A DNA stretch of 33,396 bases from Candidatus Dormiibacterota bacterium. GTDB lineage: Bacteria > Chloroflexota > Dormibacteria > Aeolococcales > Bog-877. This document shows positions 1 through 13,102 of the stretch, one piece after another. The notes beneath the pieces were generated by a model that saw only the letters and a program-made list of their open reading frames with translations, was not told where the DNA came from and did no database searches. The stretch lies in the NCBI GenBank assembly GCA_027306655.1, contig DAHUZL010000151.1:1-33396 (forward strand), written 5' to 3'. The position numbers were made by a program, and so were the translations under genes. How positions within the stretch are numbered: the first letter of the stretch is position 1; each line of letters begins with the position of its first letter.

Positions 1-42
1 CGGGCCGTCGAGGGCGAACGGGTCGTCGGGGGCGGCGCCCAC
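1..42 (-). CDS. Start of an unidentified gene, cut by the left window edge
   Basis: A GTG at 42-40 opens a minus-strand frame that runs out of the window after 14 codons (VGAAPDDPFALDGP). Every third codon position is G or C, as in the true genes nearby. A TATGAT -10 box lies exactly 6 bases upstream, which would place the transcript start on the G of the GTG, so this looks like a leaderless gene. It lies 95 bases beyond the stop of the radical SAM gene, on the same strand. Too little is visible to assign a function. A competing ATG frame starting at 51 (MIDTWAPPPTTRS) has a less typical codon pattern and overlaps the -10 box. Confidence 0.4.
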   Translation of the reverse strand, partial: MGAAPDDPFALDGP

Positions 43-48
43 GTGTCG

Positions 49-54
49 ATCATA
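49..54 (-). promoter_or_regulatory. Putative -10 box (TATGAT) of a leaderless promoter
   Basis: TATGAT reads on the minus strand from 54 to 49, matching TATAAT at 5 of 6 bases. The 6-base gap to the GTG at 42 predicts that transcription starts at the start codon. The -35 region is weak: a TTTGGC-like hexamer lies about 16 bases upstream. Confidence 0.45.
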
Positions 55-137
55 GGCCGCGACGCGAACGGCCAAACGTCGGGGGTGGGCACCGGCGGAG
101 GCGCGCGGCACGGGACCCGCCGGCGGCGGCGCCCGGG

Positions 138-3843
<3,706 letters not shown>

Positions 3844-3853
3844 CCCGGCGGCG

Positions 3854-3859
3854 AGCCTA
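3854..3859 (-). promoter_or_regulatory. Putative -10 box (TAGGCT) for the MBL-fold gene
   Basis: TAGGCT reads on the minus strand from 3859 to 3854, ten bases before the ATG at 3843. Transcription would start about four bases upstream of the start codon, giving a nearly leaderless mRNA. The stop of the next gene upstream (3872) leaves only 28 bases, so the promoter lies in a very short gap. Confidence 0.35.
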
Positions 3860-3871
3860 CCAGGTCGGCGA

Positions 3872-5035
3872 TCAGCCGACCGGGGGCAGGACCAGGCTCA
3901 GGTGATGGACCTGCCCGGCCCTCCAGACCGCCAGCGCCAGGACCCCGTTGACCGACTGCTGGACCAGGAAGTCGGAGACCGAGGGCATCGCGGCGGCGGG
4001 GTGGCCGTCCACGGTCAGGACCACATCGCCGGCGCGCAGCCCGGCCAGCGCCGCCGGGGAGCCGGCCCGGACCGCCACCACCAGGGCCCCGCTCGGCAGG
4101 CCCAGCGAGGCGGCGCTGGCCGGGTCGAGCGGCTGGCTGACCACCCCCGGGGCGGCCGGCACCAGGGTCGCCGAGCTGAGCGCCGACACCAGGCTCTGGG
4201 CCGCCGCGGTGTCGAGGGCGAAGGTGCCCCCGGAAGCAGGCGCCACCCCCGCGGCGGCGACCACGTCGGGGCCGGCGAGGACCCCGATCACGTTGCCGTT
4301 AGCGTCCACCACGGGGCCGCCGGTCGCTCCCGAAGGCACCGGCGCGTCGGTGCGCAGGGCGCCGCCGAGGGCGACCGGCCCGCCCGACCCGGCCGGGTCG
4401 GGCACCCGGATGACGAGTCCGGTGGCGCTGACGGTCCCGACGTCCACCGCCGGGCCGGCCCCGACCGGCTGGCTGAGCGCGATCGCGACCTCCCCGACCC
4501 GCGGCGGCGCGCCGAAGGGCAGGGCCGCCAGGCTCACGGTGGTGCTGATCCGCAGCACCACGATGCCGGTGTCGGGGTCGGCGGCGGCGAGGGTCGCGGC
4601 CACCCTCACCCCGTTCGGCAGCACCACCGCCAGCCCCACCGCGCCGGTCACCGCCGCCGCGGCGGTGACGATGAGGCCACTGGGATCGGCGACGAACCCG
4701 CTCGCCACGTCCGACGGCGTGGCGGCGCCGCGGGCGGGTTCCCGGACCACCTGGACCAGCGACGCCTGGTCCGCCGCCACCGCGCCGGGCAGGGCGGCCG
4801 AGTTCGACGTCCCGCTGGCCTGGGGGGTGCGGATGATGACCTGGGTCGGCGCCGGCGTCCCCTGCATCCGGATCACGAAGTCAGCGCTGCCGCCGCCGAC
4901 GAGGATCGCCACCACCGTGGTCAGCACCACCGTCGCCAGCAGCCGGCGTCCGGGCGGACCCGCGCCCGGCGCTGCGGGGGCCGGCACCGCGGGGGCTGGC
5001 GCCGCCGGGGCCGGCGGCTCGGGGGCCTCGCTCAC
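3872..5035 (-). CDS. Membrane-anchored HtrA/S1C-like PDZ protein, catalytic triad lost
   Basis: 387 residues: a Pro/Ala-rich cytoplasmic N-terminus (1-30), one transmembrane helix (about 32-48), a trypsin-like S1C domain (about 85-285) and a C-terminal PDZ domain (about 300-385, with GLRAGDVVLTVDG). The fold signatures are present but the triad is not. The TNNHV region reads TAAAAV (His to Ala, near 127), the DLAVxRI region reads GIVVLRI (Asp to Gly157), and GNSGG reads GATGG (Ser to Thr238). It is therefore probably a pseudoprotease, possibly a periplasmic or extracytoplasmic scaffold or regulator. The start is GTG at 5035, overlapping the stop of the acetyltransferase gene (GTGA), so translation is likely coupled. 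The triad assignment comes from alignment by eye with the two active HtrA proteins at 27980-30299. Confidence 0.82.
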   Translation of the reverse strand: MSEAPEPPAPAAPAPAVPAPAAPGAGPPGRRLLATVVLTTVVAILVGGGSADFVIRMQGTPAPTQVIIRTPQASGTSNSAALPGAVAADQASLVQVVREPARGAATPSDVASGFVADPSGLIVTAAAAVTGAVGLAVVLPNGVRVAATLAAADPDTGIVVLRISTTVSLAALPFGAPPRVGEVAIALSQPVGAGPAVDVGTVSATGLVIRVPDPAGSGGPVALGGALRTDAPVPSGATGGPVVDANGNVIGVLAGPDVVAAAGVAPASGGTFALDTAAAQSLVSALSSATLVPAAPGVVSQPLDPASAASLGLPSGALVVAVRAGSPAALAGLRAGDVVLTVDGHPAAAMPSVSDFLVQQSVNGVLALAVWRAGQVHHLSLVLPPVG

Positions 5036-5532
5036 CCGCCGGCCTCCCTCGGGAACCAGGTGAGCACGGCCTGCTCGGTGGGAGTGAACCCGTGGGCGGC
5101 GTAGAGGCGCAGCGCGGCGGCATTCCCCGGCCGCGTCCAGACACAGGCGAACGTCACCCCGCGCTCGGCGAAGAGCCGGGTCGCCGCCCGGACCAGCCGG
5201 CCCGCGAGGCCCTCGCCGCGCCGCTCGGGGATGACGTACAGCTCCGCGATCTCGGCCTCCAACCCGGTGCCGGGGTCGTGCAGGACACACCAGCAGAGAC
5301 CGACCACCCGCCCCTCGGCGCGGGCCACGACGAGGTGGTTCTCGCCCCGGAACGTCGGCTGGGCCAGGGGCAGGCTCTGGTCCAGCTCAGACCGGGTGAG
5401 GCGGGGGTGGTCGAAGTGGTCCTGCTCGGAGACCAGGAGGTCGAGGAGCAGCCCGCGCGCCTCGTCGAGCCGGTCGTCCGCCAGCGGCTCGATCGCCACC
5501 GTCGGGGCGCTGTCGCCCGCTCCGGCATCCAC
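5032..5532 (-). CDS. GNAT family N-acetyltransferase
   Basis: About 166 residues with one GNAT domain. The acetyl-CoA pyrophosphate loop is RRGEGLAG, preceded by the strand AEIAELYVIPE, and the C-terminal motif is NAAALRLYAAHGF. The acceptor substrate cannot be predicted. An in-frame ATG at 5541 is usable, but a TACGAT box (5545-5540) overlaps it, so transcription should begin about one base before the in-frame GTG at 5532. I therefore prefer the GTG as a leaderless start; the longer form would add three residues (MAR). The stop overlaps the start of the pseudo-HtrA gene by GTGA, so the two are probably co-translated. Confidence 0.85.
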   Translation of the reverse strand: MDAGAGDSAPTVAIEPLADDRLDEARGLLLDLLVSEQDHFDHPRLTRSELDQSLPLAQPTFRGENHLVVARAEGRVVGLCWCVLHDPGTGLEAEIAELYVIPERRGEGLAGRLVRAATRLFAERGVTFACVWTRPGNAAALRLYAAHGFTPTEQAVLTWFPREAGG

Positions 5533-5539
5533 GCGGGCC

Positions 5540-5545
5540 ATCGTA
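5540..5545 (-). promoter_or_regulatory. Putative -10 box (TACGAT) that decides the GNAT start
   Basis: TACGAT on the minus strand (5545-5540) overlaps the ATG at 5541-5539. Seven bases separate the box from the in-frame GTG at 5532, the same spacing as at the SDR gene (26454-26441). Confidence 0.35.
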
Positions 5546-5571
5546 CGGGGCCCCCCCAGGGCCTCCCCGCC

Positions 5572-6981
5572 CTACTCGTCGTCGTCGGGCGGGGCCACGC
5601 GGGCGACGTCCCCGGCCACCGCCGCCCGCGCGACCGCCCGGGCCACCCTCCGGTGGACGGCGGGGTCGAGCGGGTCGGGGACCAGCTCGTCGCCGCGCGC
5701 CTGGGCGGCGATCGCCTCGGCCGCGGCGAGGAACATCCCGGGGGTGAAGCGGCGCGCGCGGGTGTCCAGCGCTCCCCGGAAGAGGCCGGGGAAGCCGAGC
5801 AGGTTGTTGACCACGGTGCCGTCCACCGCGATCGCGGCGCCGGCCGCGAGGGCCAGCTCGGGGAGGATCTCGGGGACAGGGTTGGAGAGGGCGAAGATCA
5901 GCTGGCCCGGCCGCACCTGCTCGGGCGCGATCAGGCCCGGGTGCGCGGTGGTGGCGATCACGATGTCGGAGCAGGCGAGCAGCTCGTCCAGCTCCACCGG
6001 GACCCCCCCGGCGGCCGCCAGCCGTTCGATCGAATCGGGCGTGCGCCCGCTGCCGAGGACGGGCTGGTCCAGCACCTGGAGGAGGAGCTCGGCGATCGCG
6101 AACCCGGCGGCGCCGAGGCCCACCACCCCGGCCCGCATCGACGGCAGCGGCCGGCCGACCAGCTGGGCGGCGCGGGTCACCGCGGCCAGCACCACGGTGG
6201 CGGTGCCGTGCTGGTCGTCGTGGACCACCGGGATCTGGAGCCGCTCCTGCAGCCGCGGCGCGATCGTGAAGCAGGCGGGCGCGGCGATGTCCTCCAGCTG
6301 GATCGCGCCGAAGGTGGGGGCGATCCGGGCCACCGCCTCCACCAGCGCGTCCGGGGGCCCGGGCTGGAGCAGGATCGGGATCGCCTCGACCGCCACCAGC
6401 TGGGCCAGCAGCGCGCACTTGCCCTCCATCACCGGCATCCCCGCGACCGGGCCGATGTTGCCGAGCCCGAGCACGGCGGACCCGTCGGTGACCACCGCGA
6501 CGGTGTTGGCGATCATCGTGTAGCGGTCGGCGGCGGCCGGCTCGCGCGCGATCAGCCGGCAGACCTCGGCGACGCCGGGGGTGTAGACGCGGCGAAGGTC
6601 GGCCAGCGAGGCGACCGGGTAGCGCGGCAGGATCCGCAGCTTGCCGCCCACGTGCACCCGCAGGACCTCGTCGCGGACGTCGAGCAGACGGGTGTGGGTG
6701 AGCCCTCGCACCGCCTGCAGCACCAGGTCGAGCATGGCGAGGTCGACGCAGGTGACGTCGAGGTCGCGGACCACGTGGGCGGAGCTGCGCTGGACGGTGC
6801 GGATGTCGCCGATGTTGCCGCCGACACCGCCGATCGCCCGCGCCACCTCGCCCAGCACCCCCGGCTGGTTGTCGTTGCGCAGGCGGAGGGTGCGGTCGAT
6901 GCGGTACTCGACCTGGCGGTGGGGGGACTGGGCGGCCTCGGTCGGGAACGCCCGCTCCGCGGGCGCGGCGGGGTCACCCAT
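5572..6981 (-). CDS. NAD(P)-dependent malic enzyme with N-terminal ACT domain
   Basis: Oxidatively decarboxylates malate to pyruvate. 469 residues: an ACT domain at about 25-100 ([20 protein letters not shown]), a malic N domain ([34 protein letters not shown]) and a malic NAD-binding domain ([40 protein letters not shown]). The start is ATG at 6981, overlapping the last eight bases of ilvD. The frame continues upstream only as antisense-like sequence inside ilvD. ACT domains usually bind amino acids, and pyruvate is the substrate of AHAS and citramalate synthase, both encoded across the divergent region. I infer that the enzyme supplies pyruvate to branched-chain synthesis under amino-acid control. 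Whether it prefers NAD or NADP is not clear. Confidence 0.92.
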   Translation of the reverse strand: MGDPAAPAERAFPTEAAQSPHRQVEYRIDRTLRLRNDNQPGVLGEVARAIGGVGGNIGDIRTVQRSSAHVVRDLDVTCVDLAMLDLVLQAVRGLTHTRLLDVRDEVLRVHVGGKLRILPRYPVASLADLRRVYTPGVAEVCRLIAREPAAADRYTMIANTVAVVTDGSAVLGLGNIGPVAGMPVMEGKCALLAQLVAVEAIPILLQPGPPDALVEAVARIAPTFGAIQLEDIAAPACFTIAPRLQERLQIPVVHDDQHGTATVVLAAVTRAAQLVGRPLPSMRAGVVGLGAAGFAIAELLLQVLDQPVLGSGRTPDSIERLAAAGGVPVELDELLACSDIVIATTAHPGLIAPEQVRPGQLIFALSNPVPEILPELALAAGAAIAVDGTVVNNLLGFPGLFRGALDTRARRFTPGMFLAAAEAIAAQARGDELVPDPLDPAVHRRVARAVARAAVAGDVARVAPPDDDE

Positions 6982-8683
6982 CGGCCGCGGCGCGGTCCCC
7001 CGAGAGCACCGCCCCCCGGGAGGCCGAGCCCACCAGCTGCGCATAGCGGGCCAGCGCGCCGCGCGGCGCGGACGAGGGTGTGGGGCGCCAGGCCCGCCGC
7101 CGCGACGCCCACTCGCCGGGACTGATGTCGACCCCGACGGTGCGGAGGTCGACGTCGATCGTGACGGTGTCGCCATCCCTGAGCCACGCGATCGGCCCGC
7201 CCACGGCCGCCTCGGGCGCGACATGGCCGATCATCAGGCCGTGGGTCGCGCCGCTGAAGCGCCCGTCGGTGAGGAGCGCCACCGCCTCCCCCAGCCCCTG
7301 CCCCACCAGGGCCCCGGTGATGCCCAGCATCTCCCGCATCCCCGGACCGCCGCGCGGCCCCTCGTAGCGGATGACGACGACGTCGCCGGGGTTGATCCGC
7401 CGCGCCGACACGGCTGCCATGCCCTCCTCCTCGGAGTCGAAGACCCGGGCCGGGCCGCGGTGGGTGCGCCGCTCGTGGCCCGCCACCTTGAGCACGGCCC
7501 CGTCGGGCGCGAGCGCGCCCCGCAGGATCACGGTCCCCCCGGTCGCCTGCAGCGGGCTGGCGAGCGGGCGGACCACGTCCTGGCCGGCAGGCTCGGGCCA
7601 GTCGGCCTCCGCCCTCTGGGCCGCCTCGGCCAGGGTCTGCCCGGTGCAGGTGCCGCAGGCTCCGTCCATCAGGCCGGCGGCGAGGAGGCGGCGGACGAGC
7701 AGGGCGACGCCGCCGGCGCGGGTGAGGTCCACGGCGTTGTAGCGTCCGCCGGGGCGGAGGTCGGCCAGCCACGGGGTCCGGCGGCTGACCTGGTCGAAGT
7801 CCTCGAGGTCCAGCGCCACCCCGGCCTCGTCGGCGATGGCGAGGAGGTGGAGGACCGCGTTGGTGGACCCGCCGCTCGCCATCACCCCGGCGATCGCGTT
7901 GTGGAACGCGGCGCCGTTGAGATAGCTGCTGGGGCGCCGCCCGCTCTGCACCATCTCGACCGCCTGCCGCCCCACCTGGGCGGCGACCGCGGGCTTGGCG
8001 GGGTCGACCGCCGCTACCCCGCCGGTCTGCAGGGGCGCGACGCCGAGCAGCTCCACCGCCATCGCCATCGTGTTGGCCGTGAACTGCCCGCCGCAGGCGC
8101 CGGCGCCCGGGCAGGCGACGTCCTCCAGCTGGCGCAGCTCATCGTCGGTGATGCGGCCGGCCTCCGCGCTGCCGATGGCCTCGAAGACGTCGATGACGGT
8201 GACGTCGCGGCCCCGGAAGCGCCCCGGTTGGATCGAGCCCCCATAGAGGAGGCAGCCGGGCAGGTCCAGCCGCGCCAGCGCCATCGCGGCGGCGGGGATG
8301 GTCTTGTCGCAGCCGACCAGCGCCACCAGCCCGTCGAGGAGGTGGCCGCGGCAGACGAGCTCGATCGAGTCCGCGATCACCTCCCGGCTCACCAGCGATG
8401 CCTTCATCCCCTGCGTCCCCATCGCCACCCCATCGCTGATCGCGATGGTGTTGAACTCCATCGGGGTCGCGCCGGCGTCGCGGATCCCCTGCTTCACATG
8501 CTCGGCCAGCCGGCGCAGGCCGAGGTTGCAGGGCATGGTCTCGATCCAGGTGCTGGCCACGCCGATCAGCGGGCGGGCCAGCGCCGCGTCGTCGAATCCC
8601 GCGCCCTTCAGCATCGCCCGGGCCGCCGCCCGCTCGCGCCCGACGACCAACCGGCGGCTGGGTAGATCCACTCCGGACGACAT
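6974..8683 (-). CDS. ilvD: Dihydroxy-acid dehydratase
   Basis: Converts 2,3-dihydroxy-isovalerate and 2,3-dihydroxy-3-methylvalerate to the 2-keto acids, the step before transamination in Val and Ile synthesis. The 569-residue length is typical. The three cysteine motifs that hold the Fe-S cluster are present: PCNLGL, GCDKTIP and [12 protein letters not shown]. The C-terminal [16 protein letters not shown] signature is also present. The start is ATG at 8683 with a clear ribosome binding site, GGAGGTG, eight bases upstream. It is transcribed away from the ilvB operon and shares an operon with the ACT-malic enzyme. Confidence 0.97.
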   Translation of the reverse strand: MSSGVDLPSRRLVVGRERAAARAMLKGAGFDDAALARPLIGVASTWIETMPCNLGLRRLAEHVKQGIRDAGATPMEFNTIAISDGVAMGTQGMKASLVSREVIADSIELVCRGHLLDGLVALVGCDKTIPAAAMALARLDLPGCLLYGGSIQPGRFRGRDVTVIDVFEAIGSAEAGRITDDELRQLEDVACPGAGACGGQFTANTMAMAVELLGVAPLQTGGVAAVDPAKPAVAAQVGRQAVEMVQSGRRPSSYLNGAAFHNAIAGVMASGGSTNAVLHLLAIADEAGVALDLEDFDQVSRRTPWLADLRPGGRYNAVDLTRAGGVALLVRRLLAAGLMDGACGTCTGQTLAEAAQRAEADWPEPAGQDVVRPLASPLQATGGTVILRGALAPDGAVLKVAGHERRTHRGPARVFDSEEEGMAAVSARRINPGDVVVIRYEGPRGGPGMREMLGITGALVGQGLGEAVALLTDGRFSGATHGLMIGHVAPEAAVGGPIAWLRDGDTVTIDVDLRTVGVDISPGEWASRRRAWRPTPSSAPRGALARYAQLVGSASRGAVLSGDRAAADG

Positions 8684-8748
8684 GGGCGACGCACCTCCGA
8701 ACGGCCCGGGACGGCCGCGATCCCCCCCGCGGACGACCGCGCACGGCC

Positions 8749-8754
8749 ACGGTA
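8749..8754 (-). promoter_or_regulatory. Possible -10 box (TACCGT) for ilvD
   Basis: TACCGT on the minus strand (8754-8749) fits TANNNT and would give a leader of about 58 bases before the ilvD ATG. Unlike several other genes here, ilvD has a good Shine-Dalgarno sequence, so a leadered mRNA makes sense. No convincing -35 is seen. Confidence 0.25.
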
Positions 8755-8805
8755 GCGGAAGCCGGGCGCACTCCGCGCGCCCCGGGCGGCGGCGACACCG
8801 CGGCG

Positions 8806-9189
8806 ATGGCGGACCTGCTCGACCGCGAACAGGTCCTGGTGACCGGGCCGGTCGTCGCCGAGCTGTTGGCGGGGACGCGCGATCGACGCCGGGGCGAGCT
8901 CTGGTCTGTGCTCCAGGGACTGGGGTGGGCGGCCGTGGATCGCCACACGTGGTGGCTTGCCGGGACCGCGGCCGCTGCCCTGCGCGAGCAGGGCGCGACC
9001 GTCCCGCTCACCGACCTGGTGATCGCCGCCGCCGCCGTCCAGGCCGGCGCCGAGCTGTGGACGCGCGATCGTGACTTCGTGCGCGTCGGGGAGGCGATGC
9101 CGGCCCTCACCCTGTATTCGTCGGCCGACCCCCTGGCCCTGGGGTCGCCGGGGAGCACCCGCGGGAGCCGCGCCCGGGTGCCCGGGTGA
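8806..9189 (+). CDS. VapC-like PIN-domain protein, N-terminally truncated (possible pseudogene)
   Basis: 127 residues with the body of a PIN-domain ribonuclease: [12 protein letters not shown] carries the conserved Glu, and [24 protein letters not shown] carries the two later Asp positions. The usual beginning (a strand ending in the first catalytic Asp, VDTS-like, about 25 residues) is missing. The frame is open upstream to at least 8701 but encodes only low-complexity Arg/Pro-rich sequence with no start codon, and neither other frame holds the missing piece. No VapB-type antitoxin precedes it. Most likely it is a decayed toxin gene; a noncanonical start is a less likely alternative. The ilv promoter begins eight bases after its stop. 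Confidence 0.6.
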   Translation: MADLLDREQVLVTGPVVAELLAGTRDRRRGELWSVLQGLGWAAVDRHTWWLAGTAAAALREQGATVPLTDLVIAAAAVQAGAELWTRDRDFVRVGEAMPALTLYSSADPLALGSPGSTRGSRARVPG

Positions 9190-9196
9190 TCGACCC

Positions 9197-9225
9197 TTGA
9201 CATCGCAACCATCCCCGGGTATAAG
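9197..9225 (+). promoter_or_regulatory. Strong sigma-70-type promoter of the ilv-leu operon
   Basis: A perfect -35 TTGACA (9197-9202) and a -10 TATAAG (9220-9225, 5 of 6 matches) are separated by exactly 17 bases. In such GC-rich DNA this match is very unlikely by chance. The predicted transcription start is near 9231-9233, only three to five bases before the leader peptide GTG. Confidence 0.85.
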
Positions 9226-9235
9226 TGGAGGCACT

Positions 9236-9319
9236 GTGGCCGCCACGTACGCCGTTCAGCTGATCGCGCGGGACCTCCGGGTCCTGGTACTCCTTATTCG
9301 CGGGGGGCCGCTCAGCTAA
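9236..9319 (+). CDS. Branched-chain amino-acid leader peptide of the ilv operon
   Basis: A 27-codon reading frame, GTG to TAA, with Val7, Leu9, Ile10, Leu14 and then an uninterrupted Val-Leu-Val-Leu-Leu-Ile run (codons 16-21, 9281-9298). Ten of 27 codons are for Val, Leu or Ile, and several (GTA, CTT, ATT) end in A or T, which is unusual for this genome. It lies between a strong promoter and an intrinsic terminator, in front of ilvB. The role is that of a classical leader peptide: ribosome stalling when charged Val-, Leu- or Ile-tRNA is scarce prevents termination. A GGAGG at 9227-9231 would be mostly upstream of the predicted transcript start, so the peptide is probably translated from a nearly leaderless mRNA. 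Confidence 0.85.
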   Translation: MAATYAVQLIARDLRVLVLLIRGGPLS

Positions 9320-9355
9320 CGCCACCTGACGACGGCGAAGGCAACCGGCCCCCCG
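9258..9355 (+). promoter_or_regulatory. Antiterminator and alternative pairing segments of the ilv attenuator
   Basis: CGGGGGGCCG at 9301-9310 is exactly complementary to CGGCCCCCCG at 9346-9355, which is most of the 5' arm of the terminator. Forming this 10-bp helix would therefore prevent termination. AGCTGA at 9258-9263, inside the leader peptide, can pair with TCAGCT at 9312-9317 next to the antiterminator arm, giving a weak competing helix that a stalled ribosome would block. The first helix is strong; the second (six pairs) is tentative. Confidence 0.7.
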
Positions 9356-9382
9356 ACAGCCCCGGGGGGCCGGTTCTTTTTT
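9343..9382 (+). terminator. Intrinsic terminator (attenuator) before ilvB
   Basis: A perfect 13-bp stem, AACCGGCCCCCCG (9343-9355) with its complement at 9363-9375, closes a 7-base loop and is followed by C and six T (9377-9382). It lies 23 bases after the leader peptide stop and about 97 bases before the next gene. Confidence 0.93.
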
Positions 9383-9479
9383 CCCCTCCGGAGGCGGCGG
9401 GCCGGGTGCCGAGCCATCGGCGCCGTCGACCGTCCCCTGCGTCCCCCCGACCGTCCCGCCCACCCGAGGAGAGCTCCTG

Positions 9480-9671
9480 GTGACCAGCCCCGCACCCGCA
9501 GCCCGGCCCGACCCCGGACCCGACCCGGTCCCCGACGATGTCCATCTGGGCGAGAGCGCTCGCAACCGGCTGGGGCGCCTGCGCGCCGCCGAGCCGGAGC
9601 GGCCGATCCGCGAGCTCGCCGCCGACGCGGCCGTGACGGCGGCGATCGACGCCACCTACCAGGCCGGGTGA
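9480..9671 (+). CDS. Small protein of unknown function between the attenuator and ilvB
   Basis: 63 codons from GTG at 9480, with GAGGAGAG about seven bases upstream as a ribosome binding site. The N-terminal ~20 residues are rich in Pro, Ala and Asp. The rest looks like a short charged helical segment (ESARNRLGRLRAAEPERPIRELAADAAV). Codon third positions are almost all G or C, as in true genes here. The stop is ten bases before the ilvB ATG, so it would be co-transcribed and perhaps translationally coupled with ilvB. I do not recognise a family. It could be a real small protein of the operon or a chance frame in a leader. Confidence 0.5.
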   Translation: MTSPAPAARPDPGPDPVPDDVHLGESARNRLGRLRAAEPERPIRELAADAAVTAAIDATYQAG

Positions 9672-9681
9672 GGTCCGTCTG

Positions 9682-11414
<1,733 letters not shown>

Positions 11415-11418
<4 letters not shown>

Positions 11419-12017
11419 GCGAGCCCGCGCACGCCCACCTCGCGCCCCGGCCCATCCCCGAACCCACCGGACACCGCGTCCGCGTGGTCACGATGCGGCT
11501 GGAGGACCGGGCCGGGGTGATGCAGCGCGTCACCAACTGCATCCAGCGGCGGGGCTTCCGCCTGGAGACCTGCGCGGTCGGACCGACCCCCGAGCCCGGG
11601 ATTGCCGGCCTCACCCTCCGGATCGACCCCGGGTACCAGCCGCCGGACCAGGTGGTGAAGCAGCTGGCCAAGCTGATTGACGTGGTCAGCGTCGAGGACA
11701 TCACCGACTCCCCCCGGGTCGAGTGGACGACCGCGATCGTCACCCTCCTCCGGCGCGGGGCGGAGGCGGTGGTGGACCCGGCGGTGGCCGGCCTCGACGG
11801 CCAGGTGCTCCACCGCGACCGCGACCGGGTGGTGGTGGCGGTGGCGGGGCCACCCGCCGAGGTCGCGACCCAGCTGGAGTCGCTCCGGTCGCTGCCGGGG
11901 GCGGACTGGATGTGCAGCGGGCCGCTCGCGTTCGCGCCCGGGTCGCCGCCGCGGTCGGCGACAATGGACCTCCCACCGCCCGCGGCGGTACCCCCGGCCG
12001 CACCACGAGGGCGCTGA
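11415..12017 (+). CDS. ilvN: Acetolactate synthase small, regulatory subunit
   Basis: 200 residues. The N-terminal ACT domain (about 18-90: [21 protein letters not shown], then a Leu/Ile-rich sheet) binds the feedback amino acid, usually Val, and the subunit activates IlvB. The second half (about 98-160) corresponds to the C-terminal small-subunit domain but is divergent, and the protein ends in a Pro/Ala-rich tail. The GTG at 11415 overlaps the ilvB stop and starts right before the ACT domain. The ilvC ATG follows five bases after the stop. Confidence 0.9.
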
Positions 12018-12022
12018 CCAGG

Positions 12023-13098
<1,076 letters not shown>

Positions 13099-13102
<4 letters not shown>

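Noticed and set aside
5092-7125. 677-codon plus-strand open frame opposite the GNAT and malic enzyme genes
   Set aside because: The composition is Arg/Gly/His/Asp-rich without motifs, and the minus strand carries complete known proteins.
9226-9382. T-box or amino-acid riboswitch before ilvB
   Set aside because: There is no T-box sequence or specifier-loop architecture, and the region is too short; the leader peptide with antiterminator explains it.
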